Source: Parelaphostrongylus tenuis (lineage: Eukaryota; Nematoda; Chromadorea; Rhabditida; Metastrongylidae). From it: a stretch of 64,000 bases of DNA. The translations under genes were made by a program, and so were the position numbers. Shown here piece after piece: positions 34,760 through 45,766 of the stretch. Below the pieces are notes generated by a model, which saw nothing but the letters and a program-made list of their open reading frames with translations, did no database searches and had not been told where the DNA came from. The stretch is from positions 85,597-149,596 of the forward strand of contig JAHQIW010006261.1 of the NCBI GenBank assembly GCA_019055375.1. Direction: 5' to 3'. Numbering within the stretch: position 1 is the first letter of the stretch; each line of letters begins with the position of its first letter.

Positions 34760-35072
34760 ATAATGGGCTCTTGCACAGTCCGATACACGTGCTTCAACCT
34801 TGAGCAGCCTCGTCAGTCGGGCAGGCCCTTCGTCTTCAGCCAGTCTTTCAGGGTGCTCCAGTTCCCCTAGTTAGAAGCAATCGAATGTGAAACAGTGCCG
34901 ATCTAATGATTTTTTCACTTGACAATAACTGTGTAAATGGTTCATCGTCGCCATCTCTAAGTAGGGGCACTAGAGCACCTTGAGAGGATTGGTTTAAGAC
35001 GATGGGTCTGCCCGATTGACGAAACTGCTCAAGGCCGAAACACATGTATCGGGCTGTACAAGAGCCCATTAA
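34760..35072. repeat. foldback element, family D
   Basis: The left arm 34760-34872 and right arm 34961-35072 are inverted copies. GGGCTCTTGCACAGTCCGAT pairs with ATCGGGCTGTACAAGAGCCC, and CGTCAGTCGGGCAGGCCC pairs with GGTCTGCCCGATTGACG. The loop is about 88 bp. It is a shorter relative of the 23.3-kb element. Confidence 0.75.
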
Positions 35073-35855
35073 CACATTGTGTACCACGCTGATTTTGTGC
35101 ACGGCACGCGAGGAGACCGCTCAGCGAGGCGACGAGCACGGCTCGTTGCGATGACAATGTGGTAGTTTCCCAGTGAATTTTGGATTCTTATCGTCATTAG
35201 AGAGGGTTTAATCGTCAGTAAAAGAGAAAACATGATAAAAGAGAGTTTAGTAAGACTATATTTGCTTGGAGCATGTCAAAACAATCATAAAAGAACAAAT
35301 TGTTCTTCAAAAGTGGCACTGCGCATTGTGATGCGATGCGATTTCAGCGATAATTCCGAGAAAATCTTCGAATTTAGAAGAACCTGTCAATGCTTTCTTT
35401 CAAACAGCATATTTTTGGAAGAAAAACACCAGATGCTTACGAGAAAATCATGTTGCGAACTTTTATGGAACGATTTCATGCTTTCTTTTTTACATTTATC
35501 CACATTTCACTGACGTTTATCATTCATTCCCTATATCAGGATCAATCACCTCTATTCATTACTCCGAATAGGCGTCCGCAATCAATACCCAATAAATTAT
35601 AAATTATATTAACAGTATGTGCTTCCGAGTGAAATATTACGAGATAAATCTTCCAATTTTGGTATAATCTCATGACATTTAGATTAAAATTATCATTGTG
35701 ATGGTAATTTACACTGCAATGGATAGTTTGCCAAGAATAGTGTTGTACACTTCATGCAACACCACTAAACTTTCCCCATTTTTCCATTATTAGCGCATTT
35801 CAGGAGTTGTGACCTTTATATAATTTAATAATTACTATATTCTATTCTTACAGCC
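35073..35855. other. no supported gene
   Basis: A 93-codon plus-strand frame (35232-35513) rich in Cys and Leu has no recognised pattern and overlaps another frame. Not called. Confidence 0.4.
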
Positions 35856-35857
35856 AG

Positions 35858-36165
35858 AGAGCATGTGGCGCAGTGGTAATAGGTGCCTTCGCATCGCAAG
35901 CGAGGTCGATGATTCGATTCTCGCGCTCATTGCTCACCAAGCCGTCCATCTCTCCGGGATCGGTAGATTGGCACCGGACTGGTCGCAAACTTCTCTGGGG
36001 GGATAAGCAGCACTGAAACGGTTTAGCGAGAGGCCACCGTGAGTTTTTGTTGAGACCAGATGTACATTCAATCACCTCACGCGAAGTTAAAAATTGAAGA
36101 CGACTGCATGGCCTGTCCCTCAGGGATTGATCAACACCGAGAGCTTTATACTTCATCCTTTTATT
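35858..36165 (+). repeat. SINE-like repeat, family C, the most complete copy
   Basis: The tRNA-like head runs from GAGAGCATGTGGCGCAGTGG to a B box near GATGATTCGATTCTCGCGC. The body follows (CAAGCCGTCCATCTCTCCGG, CTCTGGGGGGATAAGCAGCA, GGCCACCGTGAG, TCAATCACCTC). The 3' end is CTGTCCCTCAGGGATTGATC and GAGAGCTTTATACTTCATCC. Length is about 300 bp. No poly(A) is seen. Confidence 0.8.
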
Positions 36166-36280
36166 CTTTGAGAGCTATAAGTATTTTTTGTCACCTTGTA
36201 TTGCGCTAAGAATATCATTTGTCAAGGCATCATTTGTCAATGGACAAGGGAGCTGATTCAGGTGTTCTATGTATTCCTTT

Positions 36281-36610
36281 TCAGTTGATTAGTCTCAGAC
36301 GAGATACTCTACTTTGTTGTGTTCCAACCTTTCCAGATAACTTCAACAGAGTCGTCTGTAGCCGACTGCAGCTTCTTATAGCTGCATGAGAGACCTGATC
36401 TGCTATCTGCTTTCGAAGGATATCATTCCTCCTTGCCCATGTCAGTAATTTATCTTTTGCATAGCACGCTTGCAGTGCCGAAGAAGAGATCGGTGATGAA
36501 GCTGATGACAGCATGGAAAAATATGCATTTGTCGCAGATAGTGATTCATGTGAAGCTCTCTCACCCAAAACCCTGCCCTCTGATGACGACATGCAGGTGT
36601 TCAAAGCAAC
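36281..36610 (-). CDS. possible terminal exon, unrecognised
   Basis: Reading down from a GCATTAG acceptor at about 36611, the minus strand is open for 109 codons to a stop. It encodes VALNTCMSSSEGRVLGERAS at the start, a Ser-rich section, then a basic helical part (DKLLTWARRNDILRKQIADQ). Codon content looks protein-like. There is no ATG at the start, no upstream exon was joined, and no family is recognised. Confidence 0.3.
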   Translation of the reverse strand, partial: VALNTCMSSSEGRVLGERASHESLSATNAYFSMLSSASSPISSSALQACYAKDKLLTWARRNDILRKQIADQVSHAAIRSCSRLQTTLLKLSGKVGTQQSRVSRLRLIN

Positions 36611-36644
36611 CTAATGCTCACACGCAAGGAGCTAACCAACTTTT

Positions 36645-37118
36645 ATGAACTGCCCTGACAATCACTACGAGTTGATTGAAGGGAAGGCAGATATGTGTAA
36701 CGAACAGAAGAGAGCTGAATCGAAAAAGACTTTAGACTAGTGCTGTTCTGAGTGAAGAGCTTTGAGTAGCTTTTGATCAATGTGATTGCCCAAGTTTTTG
36801 ACCGTTCAATAAACTTTTCCAACAAAATATTCACGACATAAAAAATAAGAAATCTTAGTGACGTGAATGCAGAGAAGGAGCTTTTCAGACTTCCCAGGTA
36901 TGCACCTTTCTAAAAAAGAGGAATTTTTGGAATATGAGCATTTATTGAAGGAAATATGCTTATAGAACTCTCCCCAGAAATTTTCTATTTTTTCGTGGCG
37001 ACGAAGTATGCTTAGAATACAAAATCCATTTCGTAAGATTGAAGAAAATTCGCGAGTGAAGTTGAAACAACGCACTTCTAGAGCAAAAAATTAGAAAAAT
37101 AAAGCTCTTCGCGTCGAA
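36645..37118. other. no supported gene
   Basis: Minus-strand frames at 36643-37154 overlap each other and have no motif. Confidence 0.4.
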
Positions 37119-37119
37119 G

Positions 37120-37336
37120 AGTCTTTGAGGGGTGCGCCATGCAGTCGTCTGCAAATTATATTCTCGTTTGAGGTGATTGAATGCATATCTGGCCTGTACA
37201 ATGACTCGCAGTGGCCTACTGAGAGATTGACCAGGTGCTAATTATGCTTCCAGACAAGTTGCTCACAGCGAGATAGAACCAATGGCCTCGTGTGCGATGC
37301 AAAACACCCCTGACCACTGCGCTACATGCGCTCTTG
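37120..37336 (-). repeat. SINE-like repeat, family C, minus strand
   Basis: The inverted tail GTCTTTGAGGGGTGCGCCAT is followed by GATTGAATGCATATCTGGCC and AATGACTCGCAGTGGCCTAC. The inverted tRNA-like head CTGACCACTGCGCTACATGC is at about 37310-37329. Confidence 0.75.
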
Positions 37337-38074
37337 AGCACAAAGTCTTTTCATAAAGTAGGTTCAATACTCAACTTCCCAGTTTTCAAGCTCTGACTGA
37401 TTACTGATAATCTAGTGAAGAAGTTCTGCTGAGTGAAAAGGGAAGGAAATTACGAACACATTTCATACGATGCGACTCTGCATTCTTCTCAATTCATGAA
37501 GAAGAGTCAACTTTTTTAAGAGATCTATGCGGCCTTTCCACTGAAAGTACAGTTTTTTTTGTGTCCATCCAGTAATTCTGTATCTAACTTGATCTAGAAT
37601 ATCATTATTAACACCAAAATTTTCGCTGTAAATCCCAAAAAATGGACTAAGATTGCAGAACCTTTTATTTTGTTGATTAGGAAAACCTAGTCTAAAGGCC
37701 GAATAGCAAACCAAACATACCATAAAATCGGCATTTTTCAAGCTATCGAACGACTATAAAAGCATGAAGAGGAAAGGGACAAATGTTAATTAACTGTTGG
37801 AAATGTATTCGTTTCTGTAGAGGTATGGTTTGTCTTGTTGAAAAACAGTTCATTTCCCCACAAATGGCGTTGTTTCCATCAAAAAACGCACAGAAATATT
37901 CACAGGTTTCTTTATAGTGGTATTTTATCACTGGATAGTGATAGTGTTTTCTTTGAAACTTAATTTACCAAGTAATATCTCCTCAATTTCCACTTTTTTA
38001 TGCTTTCGCCGTATGAAACTCTGGTGCGCGACGACACGAACCGTGGGTCAATATGACGCATATGGTTCCCAACG
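37337..38074. other. no supported gene
   Basis: Minus-strand frames of 92 and 62 codons (37463-37931) were read and show no motif or splice support. Confidence 0.4.
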
Positions 38075-38275
38075 TGTTAATAGACCACACAGGTTGGCTA
38101 AAATAATAATTATGAGATCTGTTAAAACGTGAGCATGATTTTAAGAAGCACTTGAAACAAGTGGTATGCTGAACGAAAAGGCTCCGCTACTAACGAGACT
38201 ACAAGACCGAAACATTGTGTATTGCACTGTATAAGTGCGCATGACAGACCACATAGATGGCCCAAAAATAACTAT
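38075..38275. repeat. foldback family D remnant
   Basis: AATAGACCACACAGGTTGGC on the left and CATGACAGACCACATAGATG on the right are inverted ends. The inside includes AAGACCGAAACATTGTGTAT, matching the family D arm. The arms are short and diverged. Confidence 0.5.
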
Positions 38276-39058
38276 CAGGCAAATAGAAGTTCTTTGACTA
38301 TTTGCGTACTTCAGGAGTTCCAGATCTTTATATAAAGACAGATCATAATTCGTTCAAACGTTCTAAGAGTAGTCAATGTTTTTACTCTTCACTTTTTGCG
38401 CTACAAACATTATTTATCGTAGCGACTTAAGTCACTGAAGATTGGCAAAGCTTCGGGTGCTTCACAAATTTTGCAAATTGAATCATTGAACAAAGGACAA
38501 TCTTTTCGACTCTGCTCACCAACCTTCCAATTAACTTCGGTGTGACTACGTGAACGTGGCTTCGGAAGTGTATTGGCACATTGGAGACTTCGAACTTCGC
38601 AAGCTGTCTGCAATAAATATGACTCTCCATCAAAACCATTGTGATTTCTCTTGTGCATGATTCATTCAAGATTGTTTATTTCGAATTATTCATAGAGGTT
38701 TCAAGCGCGAAGAGACGGACCATCGTACTATGGGAGAATTTGTAGGTAATGCAAGCCTCTCGTTTGTTCATTGTTTCATAGATGACTAACCACAGGTCAG
38801 GTGTACAAAACTGAAAAAATCTTCTCATAAAATGAAGGTTTTATGAATCGACATTGCATAAATGTTAAACTATTGCGTGAATGTCTAAACTATAAATCAT
38901 TGTGATTCCACATCATCTTGAGAATATTCGAAGCAACAGTAACATTTAAAATTGGTTTGCACATTCTCTCTAAAGTGGTGCTGTGAAGTGGTTTGTTGGA
39001 GTGCGATGATGAAAGATATTTGATTTGAGAACATGCTTTTGGTACATTATTGATCCGT
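38276..39058. other. no supported gene
   Basis: Overlapping minus-strand frames at 38410-38669 only. No motif. Confidence 0.4.
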
Positions 39059-39059
39059 C

Positions 39060-39290
39060 TTCACAGTGGTGTTTTTCACTGTGCGGATCCCAGTACTTCT
39101 AGCATTCAATTCGGTTTTCGCCTTCTTCTTGGACGCCGTGAATAATGGTTGAACACATCTTGCAATCGCGAGGGTAGCCTGGCTGTGGCGTTCCATGGGA
39201 CATTCGTTGTCGAGCGTTGGAGAATGCTGGAGACGGGATTTCAGCGAATGAGATCACAACAACTCAGCCACGGCGCTCCCGAATGTAACT
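39060..39290 (-). mobile_element. RTE-type LINE 3' end fragment, minus strand
   Basis: The inverted terminal phrase TGTGCGGATCCCAGTACTTC begins near 39081. The upstream part, in its own orientation, contains ATCTCATTCGCTGAAATCCC. The 62300-62475 fragment carries matching text, including GAGAATGCTGGAGA against GAGAGTGTTGGGAG. Confidence 0.5.
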
Positions 39291-39482
39291 ATGAATATGA
39301 ACTCTATTTCATATATTTCTGCAAATAACGATCCATAAAATTATATGTTTTAGAGTGTGCTAACCGTTGACTGAATATAAAAGATTACAGATGTATGGAA
39401 GACAAGAGAAATGTCGATCAGTACTAATGAAGAAGGCTAGGGCTAAACGACAAGAATTTCTGGAAAGTTTCTGAATCACGCT

Positions 39483-39790
39483 AAGAGAACTGAGTGGTGA
39501 GCAGAAATGTGACCTCAAACGAGAGTCGAACTTGGGTTTCATCCATACCGTGGACGCGCGCTACCACTGCACCACAGAGGCACACTTGCGCCACCACTCA
39601 TTCAAATTTAATGAGCAAAATTGCATACCCGACCAAGCCTGTCAAGGTTGGCGGCTGATAGCTATCATAGAGATGTTAAGAGTGAGTGATGGTGCAAATG
39701 TGCCACTGTGGTGAAATGGTAGCACGCTCCCTTGTCATTGATGAAATGCAAGTCCGATTCCTGCCTGAAGTCACGTTTTTTTTTTTTTTG
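39483..39790. repeat. inverted pair of tRNA-like repeats, family B
   Basis: A minus-strand copy (GACCTCAAACGAGAGTCGAA at 39509 to GCGCCACCACTC near 39600) is followed by the leader AAATTGCATACCCGACCAAG. A plus-strand copy (GTGGTGAAATGGTAGCACGC, CAAGTCCGATTCCTGCCTGA) follows. The two tRNA-like modules face each other across about 110 bp, so the block folds on itself. Confidence 0.65.
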
Positions 39791-40595
39791 AAGGCCCACT
39801 ACTCGATTCTCTAAGATGTACTGTAAACATCGTACCACTGTGAAAACGCAGTGAAAACATCAGAATTTATGAGTTCTGGAAAGTTTTTGAAAGTTCGTTC
39901 TATGCGTAAATTAACAACAAAGATATCATTGATTATTTAACAAAGCATATATCACTACTGTTTGCTATTGCTCTGCATGACTCCAGATCTGCTTGAAGTA
40001 CACTTCCGCTGCGAAGCACCAAGCTCCTCAGCGAAAATCACGAGTGGTCAATGAAGCTCACCACCCAAAGCGGCCTGCAAGCCATTATTATCAAAACAGA
40101 TGGTCAGCCAGAACGAGCTATATCGTTGAGATTAAAATTTCCTTCCTTGCATCGCTTAAACCGTCTTCCCACGTTGATTTTGTTACCGTACCAAAATCTC
40201 ACTCTCACCAGTTTCGTAGATGGCTTTAAGAATGTTTTCGTTAAACGTTTTCCAATAATGGTAGATCAAGACGCGAAATCACACGTTCAATTGGCATTTT
40301 GGAGCGGAAATTAATGAAGCAGAAAAGTTTGCGCAAAACTAGCAATAAAAAACGGCACAAGAATGTCAAAAATGGGACTTTCAAAAAACTCCCGTACTCT
40401 CTGTTCAACCCATCATATTGTTGTTGTTCGGTGCTAATTGTATAGACTGTTGGTTGAATGAATATTTGAGTGTAACGTTAACATGATCAGCATGTCAAAT
40501 ATGGATGAGGAATACGTATTTTTCTTCGTAGAAATACCCTGCACAATAATGCACGTGCTCTACAAATGCGATGGATATAAAGTACTTATTTTGAA
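39764..40595. repeat. segmental duplicate A1 carrying a mariner fragment
   Basis: The block from GAAGTCACGTTTTT to near ACAAATGCGATGG matches 63140-63970 in the same orientation almost throughout. Shared text includes TTTATGAGTTCTGGAAAGTT, TTGAAGTACACTTCCGCTGC-like text and GGTGCTAATTGTATAGACTG. The minus strand of about 39990-40240 encodes a broken version of a mariner helix-turn-helix region. The plus-strand frames 39993-40314 are shadows. Confidence 0.7.
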
Positions 40596-40654
40596 ATGAA
40601 TTTCTACAACGAGTTCTGCACAAAAGGTACGGACAATGGAGCCAGAAAGCCCAC

Positions 40655-40905
40655 GGAGCTGATCAACTTCCTGAGAGATGCCTCATGTATTGACCATCAA
40701 TTTTCAGCTTCATATGAGGTGAACGAATGCATATGTGGCTTTACAATTACTCGAGGTAGCCTACTGATATATCAGTCAGTGCTGCTTATTTTCACAGGCA
40801 AATCTGATACCAATTTAGACCTGATTTTTGCACAGTGTTGTATAACAAACATTACTAAAACATTCAGAGCGGCTGTGGCTACTTATTACACCACTACTGA
40901 TTGAG
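40655..40905 (-). repeat. SINE-like repeat, family C, minus strand, degraded
   Basis: CTTCCTGAGAGATGCCTCAT, TGAGGTGAACGAATGCATAT and GGCTTTACAATTACTCGAGG match the inverted body and tail. The head is barely recognisable. Confidence 0.5.
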
Positions 40906-41174
40906 ATGCCTAAAATCAAACATCCACGAAACTGCTTTCACGGAATTCGGGCCTAGTGAATTCTCCTATAGCAGAAATATGTTCACTTATAATTGCTAGG
41001 TATAAATTCCACTCGAAATCGCCTATTGTTCCTACTGAACTCAGTGATGAACAAGAATTTCGAGTCTTGTTTCATGATGTTCTCGTTACTTTCCTCACGA
41101 AAGAAATTTTTATTAACTTAACAGAGCACAGATTTTTGTGCTTTTATTCGACATCACATGCGGTAGGCTGGATG

Positions 41175-44100
41175 CTACACGAACTTTGGCCTTGAAATTT
41201 GTAGAGTTTTTTGTAGGTGTTCTGCCAGTTCGGCCATAGTATATCGACCATTTGGATTTTCCGACCAACAGCGAACCTATGACAAGACGTCATGAAATTC
41301 TTCTTTATCGAACAACTTTTGATCTTTTACGATGAAGCTTTACTTTTTGAGTAGATATTTGCCCTTGAAGACATTAATAAAGCATATAACACGACTTGTC
41401 ATCCTGATGTACAGTTGAATATCCGGATGAACATTTGACGGTAATTTCGATAACCTTCTTTAACCTATAAAGCACGGCATAAGAAACTGAGAAGTCGGAA
41501 AAATATCACTTACAAAGCAATGCTTGAACACTCTGCTTCTGAGCTACACTGAGTAAGAATTAATGGATGATTAGAGGTGACTTTAATAGGAATGAGACTC
41601 AAGAGCATTTACACTTTCATGAACTTTTGCCACTGTCTTTCCTGGATATGGTTCTATGCCACTGTTGTAAATCTCCCAGCACATAATTCCTTGAAATGCA
41701 CATAAAAACCACTGTTATAAGTAGAAAGCGATAGTGTATAGTCTACCGTAGCTGAACATGTCCGTTTTCTCGGTGTAGATGGCTATATTTAGCGCTTCCG
41801 GTGCAAGCCATCTAATGTGAACTCTCTTAAGTGGATCCATGCGATGAACAGCTCCCTCCCGAGTAAGACCAAAATCTGAGATTTTCACCTGTAACAGTAT
41901 AAATCCATAGCGAACTAACACTACCGTTTCTTAAGATTTCATTAGCTTGGCAAGTTTAGAATCCAGAAGCTACCTTATTGTCTCCATATAAACAATTCTT
42001 TACAGCAATATCCCTATTAAGAACATTCTTGGCATGTAAATATTCTAATTTGCCAGCTGCCTGAAGTGTTAAAATACAGAAAAAGATTAATGCCTTTGTG
42101 GTTGCTATTGTTGCTTGCGAAAACTATTATATTCTTCTTGTCCATGGCTTGTTCATTTTTTTGGAGGTGTGAGTTTAATGCACCATGGTTAACCTGAAAA
42201 CTGTGGCAAAGTAACATTTTGGGTGTGGAATAACTTACAAGTGATAACATTCTTTCTTTCAATCTCTTCCTCTCGAGTTCTCAAAATTAGATTTTTTTCT
42301 TCCAATTTATTTTCCTTTACAGTGCAATACCTACAGTTCACTCAATATATTAAGCTAAGATGTAATCCATCCGTAAGGAAATTGTAAAATTTTACTGGTC
42401 TGCCTGAAAAGCATCTTTGTCAAATGCCTTGTTTTTTAAGACGGACCAAGTGGTTTATCAGTTCGACGAAAAGTCCTCGTCTCCAACACTCATTTATGCT
42501 TTTAAATAAAGTCAAGCTGGATTTCGAGGCCGCTCACCTAAGGAATGATTGTGGCCGGGAAATATGTGATTTCATTTCGCTCGACGGAACAAGAAGCTCG
42601 AATTTTCAATACGGCACTTTTCGTAAAAAAGCGCCGATGTCAGCTGAGGGTCGAGCAGTCATGCGATATCGTTGTGAATTATTAGTGGATGACGGGATTC
42701 TATCAATAAAAGTGTGTTTTCGAAGCTTGCACTAAAGTTAAGGTCAGGGTTGTTCACCAAGCAAAGCGCTGTGCAAAAGGTCGTCCATGAACACAATATA
42801 ATATCGGCGATAAAGAGGCTACTGCACTGGATGGTTCTGGCTTACTCTAGAAGGTCTATCTATATCAGTCAGTTGAAGTCGCGCCAGGACCACTCGAAGC
42901 AGGATAGCAAAACGCGTCGAGCTAGTTCACTAAATCAAAATCATGCACTTTTTAGTTTAGAGGCAGTCATTGTGCGATCAATGGACCGAAATGCTTAATA
43001 CCAACGAGAATCGCATCAGTTTTAGGAGTTAGTCTATTCTTGACGGACGGTTCATCAAAGCCTTTTCAGGATTTGGTTAGATTAAACATACCTCTATTAT
43101 AGATTCCTTTTCATTTAGACGGTATTCATTCATGGCGCTGACCGAATCAAATACGTATTTCTGAATCATTCCTTTAGCGCATGGGAGAACTGTTATGACG
43201 AGGTGCTTGATCTGTAAACATTCCCGTTTTCGTCATTGTTTGAAGCACTCCTTCTCTATCGCCAACAATCTCAGAATCGATACCCCAAATGGAAACTGCA
43301 GTGCCCAGAATATTAAAAGGAACAAAAGGGCGAAATCATCTCGAATTCGCTTGTTTGAGGTTTTCTAGTCAGCCACTCACTTAAGCTGCGGTGATTAACA
43401 TTCTCGTGTTTGACTTCATCCGTGTAAGATTCTTAATTAATATCGCCGTAATATAATATGCAAAATAGTCACAGCTCAGTTTATGGTTGTTTCTATAGCG
43501 CTACATCTATAACAAAGAGGTTTTCGGGTATTTGGTTTCTTTACAATATTCCTATCTCATTTCTTTTGTGTAGTCTCAAGGGCTTCGGATATATGCTGAC
43601 GACATATTCATCCTTTTATCACTTACCTCAAAATCTTTCAAACTTCTCCTTAAGTAATCAGTGCGCCGCCAAATGACGAGGGCCTAATTACGTGATCCGA
43701 TCTTCTCATATTTAATTTTTTCTTGTAAGATTTATTGGTGTGGTATTGTCGGCATGATACGACCGATATGACGTGATGATGATATGATATGATATGATAT
43801 GGTGGTACGATGATAATGATATGACATGTATGACATGATGTGATGATATGCCCGATACGACCTAATTTGCGCCAAAATTAAACGGTAACATACTCCTTGA
43901 TTTTCAAATTCCTGTTTGACCATGACGGATAACACGGATGCAGGTGGTTTTCCAGATACAGGTTCAGTTATTCGTGCAAATAAGCCACCATTTCTACGCG
44001 ATATCGTCTAAAAACATTCATCAAGCATGTCCTTCAGTTATTATTCAGTTGACCTGTACAGTGACTTTCAGAGGCTTAACACTGTCCCAAATCAGTGCTT

Positions 44101-44317
44101 TTCAATTTCAGACAAATCAGATATGATTTTGTCTACTCAGCAAAGACTTAAGGCAAGATAGGCTCGAAGTACGGGTTCAAACCGACGACTGATCCACTAT
44201 GTATTGTGGTACATCACTAAACTACTATTCACAACCCTCAAATACGGCACTCACCTTGATGTCTTCACGTGGGAGTAGTCCATGGCACCTGAGTTCGTTT
44301 GAAAGTTGCTTGTCCAT
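41175..44317 (-). pseudogene. Fer-like SH2 tyrosine kinase, degraded head-to-head copy
   Basis: Exons matching the 45767-49603 gene are read on the minus strand: 44317-44255 (exon 1), 44007-43894 (exon 2), 43211-43092 (exon 3), then exons 7 to 12 between about 42215 and 41175. Exons 4-6, with the glycine loop, VAVK lysine and helix-C glutamate, are absent. In exon 1, WYHG has become RCHG. The FLVR block reads [12 protein letters not shown] has become NRDIAVKN. The exon 7 donor is lost (CAAGTAAGG to CAAGCAAC), exon 11 lost four bases, and exon 12 stops early at 41175-41177. DFG is kept. Exon lengths of 63, 114 and 120 bp equal those of the intact gene. The SH2 part is still open, so a transcript with an altered SH2 domain is conceivable, but a working kinase is not. 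Confidence 0.85.
43770..43860. repeat. GATAT-type simple repeat
   Basis: An imperfect array of GATATGATAT and GATGATAT units lies inside intron 2 of the kinase pseudogene. The intact copy lacks it at the matching place. Confidence 0.8.
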
Positions 44318-44535
44318 ATTGACCTACCTTCTCGGCTGAGTGCTGAGCTATGAATTAAGTAGACATACTTTTCACCGCCTTTTATAGCTCCGGTTTGTTT
44401 ACATTACACCTTATCCGCTTGATTGTAAGATGATAATCTCTCTAAGATGCCATTTCTCACGTATACATTACTGCGACTATCAACTAAAATGATCGGTTGT
44501 AGCTATGATTTCTCATATTCCATCGTTCAAAAATT
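44318..44535 (-). promoter_or_regulatory. upstream region of the kinase pseudogene, conserved with the intact gene
   Basis: Read on the minus strand it contains AAGCGGATAAGGTGT, then GTAAACAAACCGGAGCTATA (TATAAA at 44386-44381), then CATAGCTCAGCACTCAGCCG just before the ATG. All three blocks recur in the same order upstream of 45767. The TATA-like box is 64 bases from the ATG. Function is inferred from conservation and position only. Confidence 0.5.
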
Positions 44536-45104
44536 GCAAATCAAAGTACATGTGTAGTTGTGTTTGCTGTGATTGTTACGATAGTCAGCGACGTTTAAGA
44601 TCAGGATTCGCACGCACTTTCTTAAAGATTTTTCGATGAATCTCAACTGTAAACTACTTATGAGAATCCGTATATTGTGAAAGAAGGCCAAGAGCAATGT
44701 AGAAAAACACATAATCTGCCTGAAATGAGCCGTCGAGACTTTTTGAATCAGTAAAAGGGAGAAAAGAGTAAATATTCGTGTGGATGAGTCCCTTCGAATG
44801 AATTCATAGAAAGCAAGAGAAAAAATCGTGATATAACCACACAAGGTTTTGGAAAAAAATTCAGCTTGAAGGGTTACATTCACACGACTACTCATTCTTT
44901 TCTTCCTTTCACTGATTCTGAAAGTGCCGATGGCTCATTTCAAGCGAGTTCTGTGCTTTCCTACAATGTTTATGACATTCTCACACAGATTCTAACTTCA
45001 CAAGTAGTTTATAGTTAAATTTAATCAAGAAATCCTAAGGAGAGTATGTACGAATCCTGATTTCGCCATCGTTGACTATTGTTACAACCGGAAATCATCT
45101 TATT
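44536..45104. other. sequence between divergent kinase copies, no gene
   Basis: It aligns with about 62560-63060 (CACTTTCTTAAAGATTTTTC, TTCCTTTCACTGATTCTGAA), so it belongs to the duplicated block. The 122-codon minus-strand frame at 44527-44895 has no motif and is not kept open in the other copy. Confidence 0.5.
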
Positions 45105-45500
45105 TGACCGCCGATTGCGGTGTTATGCTGTTCAAATAAACCCAGAACAGTAAGATCTGAGTTCAAATCCCTGCTGGCTCTAACGTTTTTCACACCACTC
45201 TACATCATTGGGTTTATTTGAACATCATAACACCGCAATCGGCGGTCAAATAAGATGATTTCCGATTGATTATTGAAACCCAATATCTGTCAACAAAAAG
45301 TGGATTCGAAGTCGATAATGACTGCCCCGCCACACCGTAGACGGTTGGCTGTTGTCAGATAACGCGTTGTAGTGTAGAAAGAGTGGAGTCCGAAACGAGC
45401 GTTGGTGGTGCAACTGTTTAGCACATGCTACCGGAAAGAGTAAGATCTGGGTTCAAATCCCAGCTGACGCAAACGTTTTTGCACACTACTGTACATCATT
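45105..45500 (+). repeat. tandem tRNA-like repeats, family A
   Basis: A partial unit (GTAAGATCTGAGTTCAAATC at 45151) is followed by a full unit. The tRNA-like module 45404-45475 folds best of all copies. GCGTTGG pairs with CTGACGC as a seven-pair acceptor stem allowing wobble, and GTGC pairs with GCAC as D stem. Between the modules ACACCGCAATCGGCGGTC makes a hairpin, and CATTGGGTTT faces AAACCCAATA. It lies between the two divergent kinase copies. Confidence 0.75.
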
Positions 45501-45547
45501 GGGTTTATTGTAACAACCATAGTAAACACCAAAAACACATGCTCTTT

Positions 45548-45766
45548 GATTTGCGATGTTTTAAACGGAGAAATTGTAGCTGCAACCAATTATTTTAGTT
45601 AATAAATCGCGATGAAGTATACGTGAGAAATGGTAGTTCAAAGAGATAATCACCTAAAAAAACAAGCGGATAAGGTGTGTTGTAAACAAGCCGCAGCTAT
45701 AAATGCAAGTTGGAAGTGTGTTTAGCTCATTCATAGCTCAATACTCAGCCGAAAAGGTGAGTCAAT
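45548..45766 (+). promoter_or_regulatory. conserved upstream region of the intact kinase gene
   Basis: The blocks AACAAGCGGATAAGGTGT, TGTAAACAAGCCGCAGCTAT (TATAAA at 45698-45703) and TACTCAGCCGAAAAGG are shared with the inverted copy at 44318-44535 and, weakly, with 62150-62260. GATAAG is the core bound by GATA factors. The TATA-like box is 69 bases upstream of the ATG. No experimental support is implied. Confidence 0.5.

Noticed and set aside
42424..42998. Plus-strand coding frames of 103 and 94 codons
   Set aside because: The region aligns in reverse with intron 3 of the intact kinase gene, so these are intron shadows of the pseudogene.
43770..43860. CRISPR-like or regulatory array
   Set aside because: It is a simple GATAT microsatellite without spacers, inside a pseudogene intron.
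44527..44895. 122-codon minus-strand protein
   Set aside because: The matching duplicate at 62.6-63.0 kb does not keep the frame, and no motif is visible.
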